In this document: piece after piece, positions 33,953-46,223 of the stretch
How the letters are laid out: each line of letters starts with the position of its first letter
How positions within the stretch are numbered: the first letter of the stretch is position 1
Assembly (NCBI GenBank): GCA_013397435.1
Contig: VZRG01000300.1
Coordinates: forward strand, 186,171 to 250,170
Origin: Erythrocercus mccallii
Taxonomy: Eukaryota > Chordata > Aves > Passeriformes > Dicruridae
Direction: 5' to 3'
Length of the DNA: 64,000 bases
Program-made: the position numbers and the translations under genes
Notes under the pieces: generated by a model
What the model was told of the DNA's origin: nothing
The model's input: the letters and a program-made list of their open reading frames with translations, nothing else
The model's database searches: none

Positions 33953-36406
33953 GGTGAGTGTGGGAGCTGCAGCAATTGAGTTTATTGTGACAGCGCCAGC
34001 AGGTGATTCCCTAAGGATAATGTGGGATGATGAATCTTGAAACTGAAAGTGTTCGTTAACAAAAGTCAAGGATGAAATCACGTATTTAGAGATCAGGTTG
34101 GTGTGGATATATCCAGGGAGCAGGGCAGAGAATTCCTGTGCTTCTGGGAAAGAAGGGAGAGGCAAACTTATTTGTGGCTTCTTCATTTCTCCCACATCCA
34201 ACCAGTGGATGGGCAGGATGTCCTGGGCTCAGGTGTCTATTCCTGTGTATTACAGCGTTTCTTGTTGCACTTCTGGATCCAGGAAATTTTAGTGCCCTGC
34301 CAAACACAACAGGGACTCCCCTCAGCTGGAGCACAGCTCCTGTGAAAAATTCAACAGCGAATAACAAAACTGGGAGTAGCAGCCGGGGCACGTGAAGGAC
34401 AAACGATGCTGGTATTGACCAACGGTGCCACTGTGCCAAGGTCCTCATCGACAGCTCTAATCCCAGTGTGTGCTCTGAGCCAGAGCTGCTGACTTCAGGA
34501 GCTGGAATCAGTCAATACCATTGAATTCTCCTTCTCTTTGCATATCTTAAGGAGAAGGAAGTCTCAGGCTGACGGCTGTGCAGTCTGCACAAGGCCACGG
34601 GCTGCACAGGCTTCCCCCAGGACATCATTTGGCCTGTGCAACATTTTTTACACTGGTGCGGTGTGCAGCAGGTTCAGCATTGACCTTCAGAAGCCCTTCT
34701 GTGTTAGTGGGCCTGGTAGCTAGAGGAACGAATGTAGCAGGCAAGGATTTCAGGTTTGAAGTCTTTTTTAGGCTGGAAGAGTGTGATTAAAGCAAAGAGT
34801 ATGAATTTAGGTCAGCAGGAGATAGCTGAGGGAAGGGCTGTTCTTGTCATAGAGCTGGAATAGAGGAGATGCTGGAAACAGTCTGTGTTTGCCATGGAGC
34901 AGAATGGGAAAATAAGGTGTTTCGAGGGACTCCTTAACAAGTCCTTATGCAAAACTCTCTCCATGACATTAAATATCTAAATAGCTGGGTTGGGCCTGGA
35001 ATCTAAAAAATACTTTCAGGAGACTCATCTTCAAACACCTCCTGAGGCTTCCTGGCTTGGCAGCAAAGCCAAGTTCTGCAGAAGTTTCGTAGCAGGTCCC
35101 TTCCTGTGAGGATGTGGCACCATCCACACGATCACGAGCGTGGGTCTGATGCTTCCTGTGCTTCACATGGGCTTGTGTGCAGCTCACAATGAAGAAGGGC
35201 TGGGGCAGAGCACTTGGGTATGGCAGGGAGGGTTTGTGCTGCCTGCACCTCCTGAGGAGCACTGGGAAGTGAGGGAGTGGAATTCCTGCTTCTTGTTGCT
35301 GTTCCCCTCAGAAGATGCTGGACACTTTCTTAAACACTCAGAACGTGGCAGACGAACACCTGGGCTGTGGGAGGCTGGGTCTGTCCTGTCTCCAGCTATG
35401 GCCACTAGGATGGCTTTCATCTCCCATCACTTTATTCAGCTCTTGGTTTAGCCCCTGTATGCTTTCAGCCTCTGTCCAGGCATTTCAGAGTTTAACTTCG
35501 TGTGGTGAACCACGTCCTTTTGGTAACTGCACCTCCTGCCAGCTCGTGTACTGTAATAAGCTCATGTTTGGGGAATTGTCATTTGCATAAAATTCTGCAA
35601 ATCCCTACTGTGTCCTCTGTCAGAGGCCTCTTTTCCAGACTAAAATGTCCTAATTGGTTCCAGGATCCTACAGAGATGCTTCATGTTTTTGACCATCTTC
35701 ACTATATTCACTATTTCCAATTTTTGGTCATTTTTTCTCCTCTTACTAGCAGATTGAAAGAATCTTTAGGTATCTGAGGTGCTGTCCTTTTGCTGCAGTT
35801 CTCTGTATGTTTAGCCATAGAAGAGAAACTAGGAATTTTGATGCTCCATGTAATAATAAGCCATAGCCTTTAATTTTTTTTTTTCTAAAAAGTAGAGATT
35901 TGTGTGTCTGATCTAAAAACTCTATCAGAAAAGCTATGAATAACCCTGATAGCATTCCAGTGCATTGAGTCACTAGAACAATACATTGTTAACAAGGAGC
36001 CCTGGCAGAGCTGTGTGGCTTTGTGCTAAAGCCAGGATATGGGATGTATCTTTGTATCCTGCAGCAATTCTGTGAAACTAAAACTGCTGCATCTTCTAAA
36101 TGAGGACAAGAAACACTCTGGGTCATAAAACCGCTCACCTTCTGCATTTGTGAAGAAGTTATATAAAATAGAGAATTGGTCTTACTTAGATAAATATAAA
36201 TCAGTCATCAAACAGGTTCTGGTTCTGCAAGGGCAGGGCCTGGCTCTCCGTCTCCTCTGCTTTGCCTAAATGATATTTATGTTATTAGAGGCTTCCAAAA
36301 AGTAGAACTGGAATATGATGTGGTTAAAGCGTTAACTCCAGGGTTGCAGTCCCAGGGCTGCAGACTGACATGCCTGAGGCTGACAAGTCTGTGGTTTTAT
36401 CTGTCG

Positions 36407-36456
36407 GCCCTGACTCAGCTCTGTGGCTTTTGTGCTGCCCTAAGGTGAGTCAGGGC
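36407..36456. promoter_or_regulatory. Inverted pair of AP-1 sites
   Basis: Perfect 11-bp inverted arms GCCCTGACTCA (36407-36417) and TGAGTCAGGGC (36446-36456), separated by 28 bp. Each arm holds an exact AP-1/NF-E2 site. The right arm also overlaps a donor-like CTAAG|GTGAGT. Enhancer use is inferred. Confidence 0.5.
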
Positions 36457-37070
36457 TCCCACAGGGGTGATTAAAGCCCTGCCCTGTGGGCAGCCTAGGA
36501 AACTTGGGCCTCTGTTCAGCTAAGAACTCTTGGATGTTTTCCTCAGCGCTGAATCACAGCTCCGTGGACCATCCAGAGCAGTTTTTCCCAGTGTTGAGGT
36601 TGATCTTCCACGCCTCCACTGCTATTTCCACCGCTGTGCTTTTCTTCTTTCCTCTCTGCTGCCTTCCCCGGTGCTTCCTTCCTGCCTTTAACCCCAAAAA
36701 GCTGCCAGGGTCTGTCTGTGCTCCACTGAAGGCTTCTATTCTGCACAGGGAAGCCAAAGGACCAAGTCCTTGTAGCAGTTCTCTCCCAAAGCAGCCAATT
36801 TGTGCAGCACAATCAGTTCATTGCACAGATTTGTCAATTAAAACACCAAAAGCTCCCCAAAGCCTCACTTGGCTTGCCAAGATCTGTCAACCTGTGCCTC
36901 AACCAGTCCTGAACCCAGCTGGGGAGTGCTCCTGGACAGGGGACACCACAAGGAGGAGAGGGGGAGAGAAACACATCCAGAAACCAGGTTGATTTTCTAT
37001 CACCTCCTCAGGGTGTCCCAACCCCTGCTCATTGGTGAAGGATGGAGATTTTTTAGTATTCCTTCCCTTC

Positions 37071-37107
<37 letters not shown>
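37071..37107 (+). repeat. Microsatellite (AT)12(AC)6
   Basis: Compound dinucleotide repeat, uninterrupted at the junction (37094/37095). Likely polymorphic. Confidence 0.95.
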
Positions 37108-38079
37108 TGAATTTATATTTATGGTTCTTTCACAGTGTTCTTCTACTCTTGTGTATACGAAGTTGCACACTGCCAGCCCACAGCCAGCCTACTATAATAA
37201 TTTCAGCTGTAGTTTAATAAGGTAGTAAATTGAGAGTAATTTTTAATCTGCTTGGGAGAAAAACAGCTTAATTGGCTGTTTCTCCTGGTGGTTCCAGCAT
37301 TATTTTTGGTCTGAGAGCATGTAAATGCAGCAGACATTGATCTCCCTGAATGAGGGGTCAGCTTTTCCTGGACAGCACTGGAACACTGCATCTATTTATT
37401 TATATTTTACCTTTTTTTTAGTACATTGACTGAATAATACAGCCAGTGTGGAAAGGGCCTGAAAAATGTTGAGTTGTGTGGTGGAATTTTGCTCTGCCCA
37501 AGTAAATCTCTTGTGATGAGAGACTCCACATAGGGGAAACCTCCTGGATTAGCTTGGAATGAGGGAAAGTTGGAGCCTGCCCTGGGATCCCTGAGGTGAT
37601 CCAGCCACGCTGGGGAAAAGGAACTGGGAGAATCCAGCTCATGCCATCACCCAGGGGACTTTTCCATTTAATGCAGCCATTGAAACTGGGACCAGAGGCA
37701 GTGTGGGACAATGTGTAACGAGGGAGCTGGAACAGGCTGCCTTTGTGGCACATCACAAAGCCAGCAGTATGTGCTGGAGTGCTCCTGCTTGCTGAGCCTG
37801 GAATGTCAGCCTGGGTTCTGTTCTCCTCCCTTCCCGCCAGGAGCTGCTTTGGATTTGGGGAGAATAAGTCACTGTTTGTGTGTTTATTTCATTTCTGCTC
37901 ACAGCTCTTCTTGGAGGGTTAGAGGGAAAGAGCTCCAGTCAGGTGAAAGCCATCAGGTTGCTGTGAGATCCTCCATGGTGTGTCAGTGCAGGGTCGCAAT
38001 TCTCCAGCCCTCTTCTTGCTCCACAGAGCTCCTTGAGAGGAGGTTGTAGGGAGATGGAGGTCAGGCCTTCTCCTAGGTA

Positions 38080-38341
38080 AGGATAAGAGGAAACAGCCTC
38101 AAGTTGTGCCAGGGGAGGTTAAAGTTGTATATTAGGAAAAAAATCTTCATGGAAGGGGTTGTCAAGCATTGGAATGGGCTGCCCAGGGCAGTGGTGGGAT
38201 CATCATCCCTGGGTGGGATCACCATCCCTGGAAGTGTTCAAAAAATGTGTGGATGTGGCACTTGAGGACTTGAATGTGGTGGTACTGGGTTGATGGGTGG
38301 ATTTTCGTGATTTTTCAACCATAATGATTCCTTGATTCTTC
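38080..38341 (+). mobile_element. CR1 LINE fragment with internal duplication
   Basis: Sense CR1 3' end: 'cagcctcaagttgtgccagggg', 'ttgtcaagcattggaatgggctgcccagggc', 'gtgtggatgtggcacttgagg', then a degraded 'aatgattccttgattct' tail. A different layout group from the 9-kb copy and the same as the 53.26-kb copy. It contains a 19-bp tandem duplication at 38194-38231. Confidence 0.9.
38194..38231 (+). repeat. 19-bp tandem duplication inside a CR1 copy
   Basis: Units 38194-38212 and 38213-38231 (GTGGGATCATCATCCCTGG and a copy with one change). The homologous copy at 53.3 kb lacks the second unit, so it arose after or at insertion here. Confidence 0.85.
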
Positions 38342-38392
38342 TCTTGGTCTTGCTGTTTTTTCCATTGTTAAATAACAAAGCTCAGCCACCCG

Positions 38393-38442
38393 TGGAATGG
38401 GATGAGCTTTGAGATTCTTTTCAACCCAACCCACTCTATGAA
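38393..38442 (+). mobile_element. CR1 LINE 3' end scrap
   Basis: About 50 bp: GGAATGGGATGAGCTTTGAG, then 'ttcaacccaacccactctatga', the tail of the group seen at 15.5 kb. It lies 50 bp after the previous CR1 copy but belongs to a different layout group, so it is a separate insertion. Confidence 0.65.
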
Positions 38443-39674
38443 CTTGGGCCTTCATTTATCCAACAGCAGGTACTGAGAGCCCTCTCTGGAACTAATTTCA
38501 GTTCATCTGAGCTCAGACACCTGGGAACGGTGCTGGGACAAGAACCTTGCAAGGAACAAATTCTGAGAACAGAGGAAAACTTCTTTGTGATATAAAAATT
38601 ATTTAGTATAATAAAACTATTTCAGAGTGGTTAAAAATCATTAAAAGGGTTCTCCAGGAGGTTTGCATTACTGTAGCAATAATTGGGAAGTGAGAAACAA
38701 TGGCAGTAGCACAGGTTTGATTCTGTGAGTGAACTCTAGAGACAGCTGGATGTAAATGTGTTCTAGATCTTCTCAGACTTGGGATAAAAACTTGGGAACT
38801 TCTGCTGTGGATAAAAATGCGTTGGCTCACATTGTCAGGTGAAGCTGGCAGGTTCACCTGGCAGTTTAGAGGGAGGCCCTTGGGAACAATTGAGGGAAGC
38901 ACAAGTGAAATCCTTGCTTTTGTGTAAGGAAGTTCCCAGTGCAGCTCCATCACAGAGGGCCCCGATATGAGAAAAGATTTGCTTTGTGAATTGTTCTGTC
39001 ATCACTCAGCAGGATAATTGACTTCTGATTAGGGAGAAAATCTAGCTGCAGGTTGGTGTTTGAGGTTCTGAAGTCCTCTTGAAAAGGCAGAACTCTTCCT
39101 CAAACAGTGATGGCTCTCCCGAGAACAGGATGCTGGAGACTCCATTATACCTGCATTGATGTAACAGCTGTTCCTGTTTGAACAACTTTATTTCTTCCTC
39201 CTTCTGTTGCAAATCAAAGGAAGAGTGGGAATCAGTGTTGTTGTTTGTTCAGAATTAATGACAAGGTTATTAAATTTTTCACTGCTGGAGATGTTTTTGT
39301 CACGTGCTTCCTTGCACTCAGTGGCTCTCAGACCTGCAGCTCTTTGGGTGTTTTTAGCTGGTGATGCTGATGACTGAAGGATTCTTATTCCTTCTGTTCC
39401 CAGCTCCCAAGTGACTCAGGAGCTAAAAGCAAGCCAAGATCTTTGCCTCCCACAGGCAGCAGAAAGGCTGATGTGGAAGTCACAGGCATCTTGCTATGAA
39501 GATGATGCTTAAAATTTTAGAAGTTGAATCCTTGCTCCAGAGTAGTGAGCAAGGGGAGCAGCTTTACCTCGCCAGGGAGGCTCCTGGGCAGAACAGGTTT
39601 CACTTCTGCTCTGAGGCAGGCTTCAGCCTGGACCTGCATTAGGTAGAGCTGCTAAAAAAATCTACCTGGAATTT

Positions 39675-39827
39675 AAGAATATCCTGGGTTGGAAGGAACT
39701 CACAAAGATCATCCAGTCCAACTCCTAGCACTGCACAGACACCCCAGCAATCCCACTCTGTGCCTGAGAGCGCTGTCCAAATGCTCCTGGAGCTCTGGCA
39801 GCCCTGGGGCCGTGACCATTCCCTAGA
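39675..39827 (-). mobile_element. CR1 LINE fragment, 5'-truncated
   Basis: Reverse CR1 3' end of the group with 'tcatccagtccaactcctagc', 'cactgcacagacaccccagcaatccc' and 'gcgctgtccaaatgctcctggagctctgg'. It is related to the copies at 43.6, 45.1 and 62.3 kb. Confidence 0.9.
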
Positions 39828-42800
39828 AAAGTGGGACTTGAATCTCTGTTATTAATTTATGAAGAGTCAGATTATTGTTTTGTACATTAGTGTTTACACT
39901 GTTTAAAAGAGAGGGGGAAGATGTTGGAAGCTGGTGCTAAGTGGGGCTGGATCTGTAATAAGATCAGAGTCATTGCACGATGCCTCAACCCTCTGTACCA
40001 GTGGCCAGCGAAAGCCTTTTTAGAGGGGAGATTTAACCTGGGAGGGGTGGAAGAGGATTGCAGTGCACTGAAACTGCCCCTAAGGAAAGGAGGATTTACT
40101 TCCCTTTTCCCTCCCTTCTCCTGTGTGGAGCTGCCTGAACTCTCTGCTTCATCCTGCTGATCCAGCTGCTGCCTTTCCCTGTGGACAGATTTGGGAGTCC
40201 TTTTAATTCCGTCTGGAGTGCTCACCGTGAGGCATCGCAGAGCTGATGCCTTTGAGGAGGGAAGGGAGCCTTTGTCAGGTCTCCAGGGAGCTAATTTATA
40301 CAGATCCTCTTGGGTTCACTGGCCAAGTGTGTCTTTGTTTCCATGTGCTTTTGCCTCTGAGATGGAATCCTAAGAGCAAGGCCAAGTGTCAGGCTGCTGC
40401 TGGTGGCGGGGCTGCAGCTGCACAGCTCCTCCTTTAAGGAGGGAAGATTGCCAAAATTTTTGGGCTGAATTGGCTGTCTCAGCCTTTCTGGTCAAAGTTG
40501 GCTTTTGTTGTTCCGAAGTTGCGGATTTTGTCAACCTTTAACCTTTAGACTAAAGCACTTTTTAATAATGAGTTTATTTTATCAAAGATATAAGCAGGAG
40601 ATTAGAAGGTGTGTGGGAAAAGAATGATCTTGCCCTTGCCAGCTCTGATAGGTATCACTAGTATATTACTGTCTGGTGGATTTTATTTCTATACAGTAAA
40701 AAAAGAAGAATATTTAAAGAAGTGTTACATCTGCATTTTTATCAAGCCACTAAAGATTAAAAAAATTGAGCCAGAAATTGACTACTTGCTGTTGAATGGT
40801 GAGCTTTGCCTAATAACCAAAATTTAAAAAGTTTTTAGATGCCTGCCTTGAACAGTCTCTCCAGAAGCTTAAGAGTGGAGCTCAGCCTGAATGGGAAAGC
40901 TTTTAAAAAGTCTGTTGGAAATCCCAAATCAGCAGGGGCTAGATGGAAATATCAACAGGAGAAAACATCTTCTGCACAGCCTGAATTTGTTTTTGGAGCA
41001 GTTTTCCTCTCTCTGGAGAAGGAGGAAATGCAGAGTGACAGAGAAGTGACTGGTGAAACCCAATGCCACTGCTGAGTCTCCTGATGGTTTTTCCTGCTCA
41101 AATGAAGGCCCCTGTTTTTTTTCTTTGCCTCTGTTCATTTTATTCAGAGTAAGTGTTCCCATTATCCGGTGTGTGTGAAAGGCTCCTGGCTGCTGCCTGA
41201 GCTGGATAATAAGGGAGTAAGCCAAGAGCAGCCTAATTTATAACTTGTGAAGTGATTCTCTTCAGAGCACTAATGAGCAGTGACCTAAGCACAGGTAAAT
41301 TATCTGTAGGGTATTTTTTCCCCCCTTTCCTCTTAAATCTCTGATCATTTCCTTCGCCAGGCAACCTGTCTTTCACCACCATTAGCGTTGTCTCAGTTTT
41401 TGTCTGCATTCCAAAGTTGAACCACTTTATCCACAATTGATGTCTGCTCCTGTGGGGTGAAGAGCACAGTGCTGGTATGAAAGCATTTACAACAGCGTGG
41501 CTCATTCTTGTGTTGAAGAGGAATAATGGACGTGGGATACAGTTTTAGAGGTAGAAAGCTCTCTAAATTTAGAGTGTGGCTGTGCATTGTAACCGAACTG
41601 ATCTCACGGCAAGCTGGTGCTGCAAGGAAGGGTTTTGCTCTCAGCCTTGTGCTTCCACTGATCTTTTTGTAGTGATACACATCCAGTTCCTTCCCTCTCA
41701 GTCCAGAAAATTTCCCTCCAGCCTAACTCCCTGATTCAGGCTTGGAAGCTGGGGAGGAGATCCCTCTTTTTAGCAGCACCGGGCCATGAGGTCAGCTGAG
41801 CAACAGTGCAAACCCACATCCTTAACAAAGCCCCTCATGGCAGGAGCGTGTCACTGTCTGAAAGGTGTTCCCTGGCATTCTGCTCTCTCCCTGTTGGCAT
41901 TGTGGGGCAAAAGGCAGGGTTTTCCTACTGCTTGGTTACCCTGGGTAAAGTTACTCCTTCTGGAAGTAGCTGTCTTTGCTGACAGTCCCCAAAAGAATGC
42001 AGAGAACGGTGGGCAGGCCATTAGTATTGCACATTCTCTGTGATGTTCTATGTGCTACAGCCAGCCTGAAAAATAATTAAAATCCCAATTTTTTGCTGGA
42101 TGTTGTTGGATGCTTAATGGAGCTCGCTGGCAGTAAACACTCCTTCCCTGGGGATCTTTCCAGAGTCATTAAATCTGGTGAGGGATAATCTGGAATAGTC
42201 TGCAGTTTGCCTGGAACATTTGCTGGACCTGGGAGCTGCAAAAAGGGGCCCTGTCAGGCATCCCTGAGCAGCTGCAGGGTGGTAACAGAGGTGAAGGGCC
42301 AGCAGAGGGGTTACTGAAAATATTAATTACAGATGATGTCTGATTGTGTGAATAAGAAATACAGATGATGCCGTTCTGGTGAAAAAAATGCAGCCTTTAA
42401 CTTTACAGTGTTGATCCCCCAGAGGAAAATTATAAAAGGGTGCAAGCAGTGACTGAGAGTTACAAAGTGGCTTCTAGTCAGAGATGTGCAGATTCCATTA
42501 GTTTGGGTGGGACAAAAAGAAGGGAATTAGTTGGAACAGCTGCTGGGCTCTTTCTGAGCCATTTCAGAGGGGGCTTTGAGTTGGTGACTGCAGCAGGTTG
42601 TACTTGATGTAGGAGTTTTTGAGCTTGTTTATACCCAGTGTCAAATTCCAGGCTACGGAGTGATGCTTGTTTTGTGTGTGATGTTTGCTTCCCCAGGAGA
42701 GGGTGAGCACAGGTGGGGGGCATTGATCTCCAGAAGGTCGTGACGACAGCTGCAAGGTGGCCTTTGCAGAATGCTTCACGTGCAAAGGGATGCGGTGCAA

Positions 42801-43598
42801 AAATTCTCTGCTTTCTGCTCAGTTGGGGCTTTCTTTTGCAAAACATTCACTTTCAAGAAGGATTTAAATGCGATTTCCAGATGTTAATGTGATAGTGGGT
42901 TTAATGCTGTATTTTGAGGGAGCAGTCTTTGCTGAATGTAACCTTGGGCAAAGTTTAAAACAAGCAACGAAAAAAGCAAAAAGGGAAGTGATAAAGAGCT
43001 GGCAGCCATACAAATATGGATTTGTGTGGGAAGGCCAAAAATGTGCTGGGTCTCTTACCGGAAAGTGTGGAATAACAAGGCCTGGCCCCTGCCCCTTGCC
43101 TGGAGACCCCTGCTCCTCCTGCAGCCTCGAGTGCTCCGTCTCACACCTCTCCCTGGAGTTTGGAGCAGGGCTGCTCACCTGGCAGAGTGGCAGCAGATCC
43201 AGAACCAGTCCAAACCCTTCAAATGTTTGTGGGAAAAACCCCAGACCTGCAGCCAGGAAAGGTCAGTGCAGCTGCCTTGCACTGCAGCGTGTGTTAAAAC
43301 ACAGCAATAGTTCCCAGCTGGAATTGCCCTAATTCCAGCCTTGTCATCAAGATGAAGTGGACTGCAAATACATTTCTGTGGGAATTGTTCTGGATGCAGA
43401 GCACCTTTAATAATGTCTCAATATCTACCTCTCAGTGTGCAGTTTTAATATAACCAGAAGCCAAGGGCACAGATGGAATTATGTGCCAAAATACTTTGAC
43501 CTGTTTGCTAAAAATGACGCTGAAACATTATTTTAATGCCTGTAGTACTGTGGTCCTGAGTGAGCACACTGGAGAAGCAACTCTGAGCTGGACGGCAA
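39828..43598. other. Non-coding block, nothing recognised
   Basis: Several unrelated open frames (for example + strand 42868-43332) lack splice sites, domains or consistent composition. No transposon was recognised. Confidence 0.5.
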
Positions 43599-43812
43599 AG
43601 AATCACAGAAACAGAATATCCTGAGATGGAAGGGATTCATAAGGATCATGGAGTTCAACCTCTGCACAGACACTCCAACAATTCCACCCTGTGCATCCCT
43701 GAGAGCGTTGTCCAAACGCTTCTGGAGCTCTGGCAGCTTTGGGAACATCACCATTCCCTGGGGAGCTGTTCCAGTGCCTGACGCCCTCTAGGGAAGAGCC
43801 TTTTCCTGCTAC
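43599..43812 (-). mobile_element. CR1 LINE fragment with intact terminal repeat
   Basis: It begins on the + strand with AATCACAGAAACAGAATATC, the reversed 8-bp terminal repeat of CR1, then 'gcacagacactccaacaattcc', 'gagcgttgtccaaacgcttctggagctctggcag' and 'ccattccctggggagctgttcc'. Confidence 0.92.
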
Positions 43813-45073
43813 CTCTGCATGGGAAGAGCAGGAGCCGGATCTGGCTGGTGGGACTGGGTGGAGTGAGCCTGGAAAGGGTCACAGAGAGCGTAACTGAATG
43901 CAGCAGCAAACATCTGCTGCCTCTGGCCCGAGTTTGTCTCCTGGCTGTGCCACATTGCAGCAGCACAGGTAGTGCTGGAATTGCACAACCAGCTGTCTGC
44001 CTCCCCTGGAAGGTTTCCAGGTTTTTCCCAGGTCTTTGGAGCTTCCTGTACCTTGGATTAGCAATGAGAAAATCGTGGCATCTGTGTGGGGCAGTGACAA
44101 AGCTGAGTTAGCAGCGGCGGCCCCTTGTGCTGTGGCACGTTATCAGCCTGGTTTTGCAAGCCAGATCTTCCAGCTCCTAAAGTTCCTGTGTTCATGCAAG
44201 CTCCCAAGAAAGCCAGCTGAGGTACTGGATTGGCCTAGGAAAAGCTTTTCAGCTCCTGTGCTTGCTCTGAATGCACCTAGCAGCCCTGGACAGTCTCCTG
44301 ACCTGATGGGCACAGGTGATGAATTTGGTGCTGTGCCCTGTGGGTTACACCGTAAACATAAATGGAATATAATAAGCTACAGATCTATAAAAACATTGTT
44401 ACACTGTGTGTAATCCATGTCTGCCTTTGGGTGTGAGCTCTGCAGGAGGGACCCTGTCCCACAGCGTTTCTGCTGGATAGGGATCTGCAATAGTCTTTGA
44501 AAGTGCTCCACTTACTCTTAGTTTTCCTTTCCAACTGCATCCTTAAATGCATTTCCAACTGAAATATATCCTAAATCAGTTGCTTTGGGGGTTTGTTGTT
44601 TGTTTGTTTTTTTTTTTGAACAGGAAGGAACTCCAAATCTGCTTATTTTCATGGTAAGATCACAGGCATCGGCCACCACTGTGTATTTTAGTGTTTTAGT
44701 TCACATGTGTGTTTATGCATTTTCTTCCTGACCTTGCAGATGTTCTCAGCTACTCTTTTATAGATCTGCCCCTTCCCCTCTTAAATACCAAATGTTCCCT
44801 GTCAATTTAGCAAATAATGGAATGGTTTTCTTCTGAGGAAAAGCTCTTTTTTTTCCATGACACAGTGGTACTCCTGCCCTGCCAGTGTAGGTGCCTCAAA
44901 TACTTTGTGCCTCTTTTGTCTTTTTTTGGTAATGATTTCACTGCTCCTTTTTATTTCCACTGGTTCTGCCTGCTTTTAACTCAATGTTTGGGCTTAAATG
45001 GACACTATGACTGTTTTAGCCTGTTGGAGAATGGTGTTTTATGGAATGGGAAGCTTGTTTGGAATGGTAGGAA

Positions 45074-45460
45074 CAGCTACAAGGAGGGGCTGAGGTCACT
45101 GGGCTTGTCCAGCCTGGAGAAGAGGAGGCTGAGGGGAGACTCACCAGGGGCTGGAGCTTCTTCCTGAGGGACAGCTCCAATCTCTGCTCCCTGCGGGCAG
45201 GGACAGGACCCAGGGAACAGCTGGAGCTGTGTCAGGTTTAGGTTGGACAGCAGGGAAAGGTTCTTGACAGAGGGTGCTGGGGCACTGAAGCAGCTCCCCA
45301 GGGAATGGTGACGTTCCCAAAGCTGCTAGAGCTCCAGGAGTGTGTGGACAACGCTCTCAGGGATGCACAGGCTGGGATTATTGGGGTGTCTGTGCAGGGC
45401 CAGGGGTTAGATCAATGATCCTTATGAATCCCTTCCAACTCAGGGTATTCCATGATTTTA
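45074..45460 (+). mobile_element. CR1 LINE with ORF2 C-terminal remnant
   Basis: About 390 bp in sense orientation. The first 100 bp translate as EGLRSLGLSSLEKRRLRGD, the conserved end of CR1 ORF2, followed by the 3' UTR ('tgtgtcaggtttaggttggacagcaggg', 'gctccccagggaatggtgacg') and a tail 'aactcagggtattccatgattt'. Only the end of the protein survives; it is 5'-truncated and not active. Confidence 0.93.
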
Positions 45461-46206
45461 AGCCCAGGAAAAGCTGTCACCTTTGAAGGGGAAAACCAAA
45501 GGAAGAGCAGTTGAATTGATTTGGGTTTTTTTTTTCCAACTCGCCAAGGGTCGCTGTTTGTTTTAAAGCTCATTTGTAGTGCCCATATTCATCTCAGAGT
45601 TTGGTTTTTCTGCAGAGCCAAGGCTTCTGTTGTGGCAGTAGTCAGAGAGAGGTGAGAGGGATCAGCTCCATCCTGGCCGTGCTGGACTGGCAAGGTTAAT
45701 TTGTGTTTTTAATGGTGTATCTCTGGGGCACTTCCTAAGTACAAAGGACAGCTTTAACCTTAAGTTAAAAGTGCCTGAGGTATTCATTCCCCTCTCTGCA
45801 AAATACGGATAAATACTTCTTGATCTGCCAAAAAAGGGGCTGTGTGGGTTTAATTAACATTTGCAAAGTGCTTGTGGATAACATCTTTCATCTGAGTCTC
45901 TGAAGCAAAATATTCTCGGCATCCTCGCTCAGCATCGCAATTATTCCTCCAGCTGTCGTGAGCTGTGCCAACAAAAACTACTCTGCTGTCATCAAGGGAT
46001 TGTTGATGCCTTGTGACTTGTTTTGATTTTGATACTCTCTTCCCCCTACTCCTTCTCCCCATACAACTGCTGTATAAAATATAGTGTATTCTCCAGATTT
46101 GGGAGAGAGAATAAACCTGTTCCTTTCCTTCACAAACTTATTTGTGTCTCGTGTTATGTTCTTGGTTGTAGCTCTATTTTTGGTGTATGCCCTTGGAGTA
46201 GAACTG

Positions 46207-46223
46207 TTTTTTTTTTTTTTTTT
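46207..46223 (+). repeat. Poly(T) run, 17 T
   Basis: Simple run inside a T-rich stretch extending to about 46280. Confidence 0.85.

Larger units (their letters stand above)
33953..38079. other. Non-coding block after the 33-kb exon
   Basis: No exon or transposon recognised. Holds the paired AP-1 sites at 36.4 kb and the AT/AC microsatellite at 37.07 kb. Probably intron if the 33-kb exon is real. Confidence 0.45.

Noticed and set aside
42868..43332. 154-codon + strand frame with a Lys/Arg-rich start
   Set aside because: Composition changes abruptly along it, no splice signals fit, and no domain is recognised.
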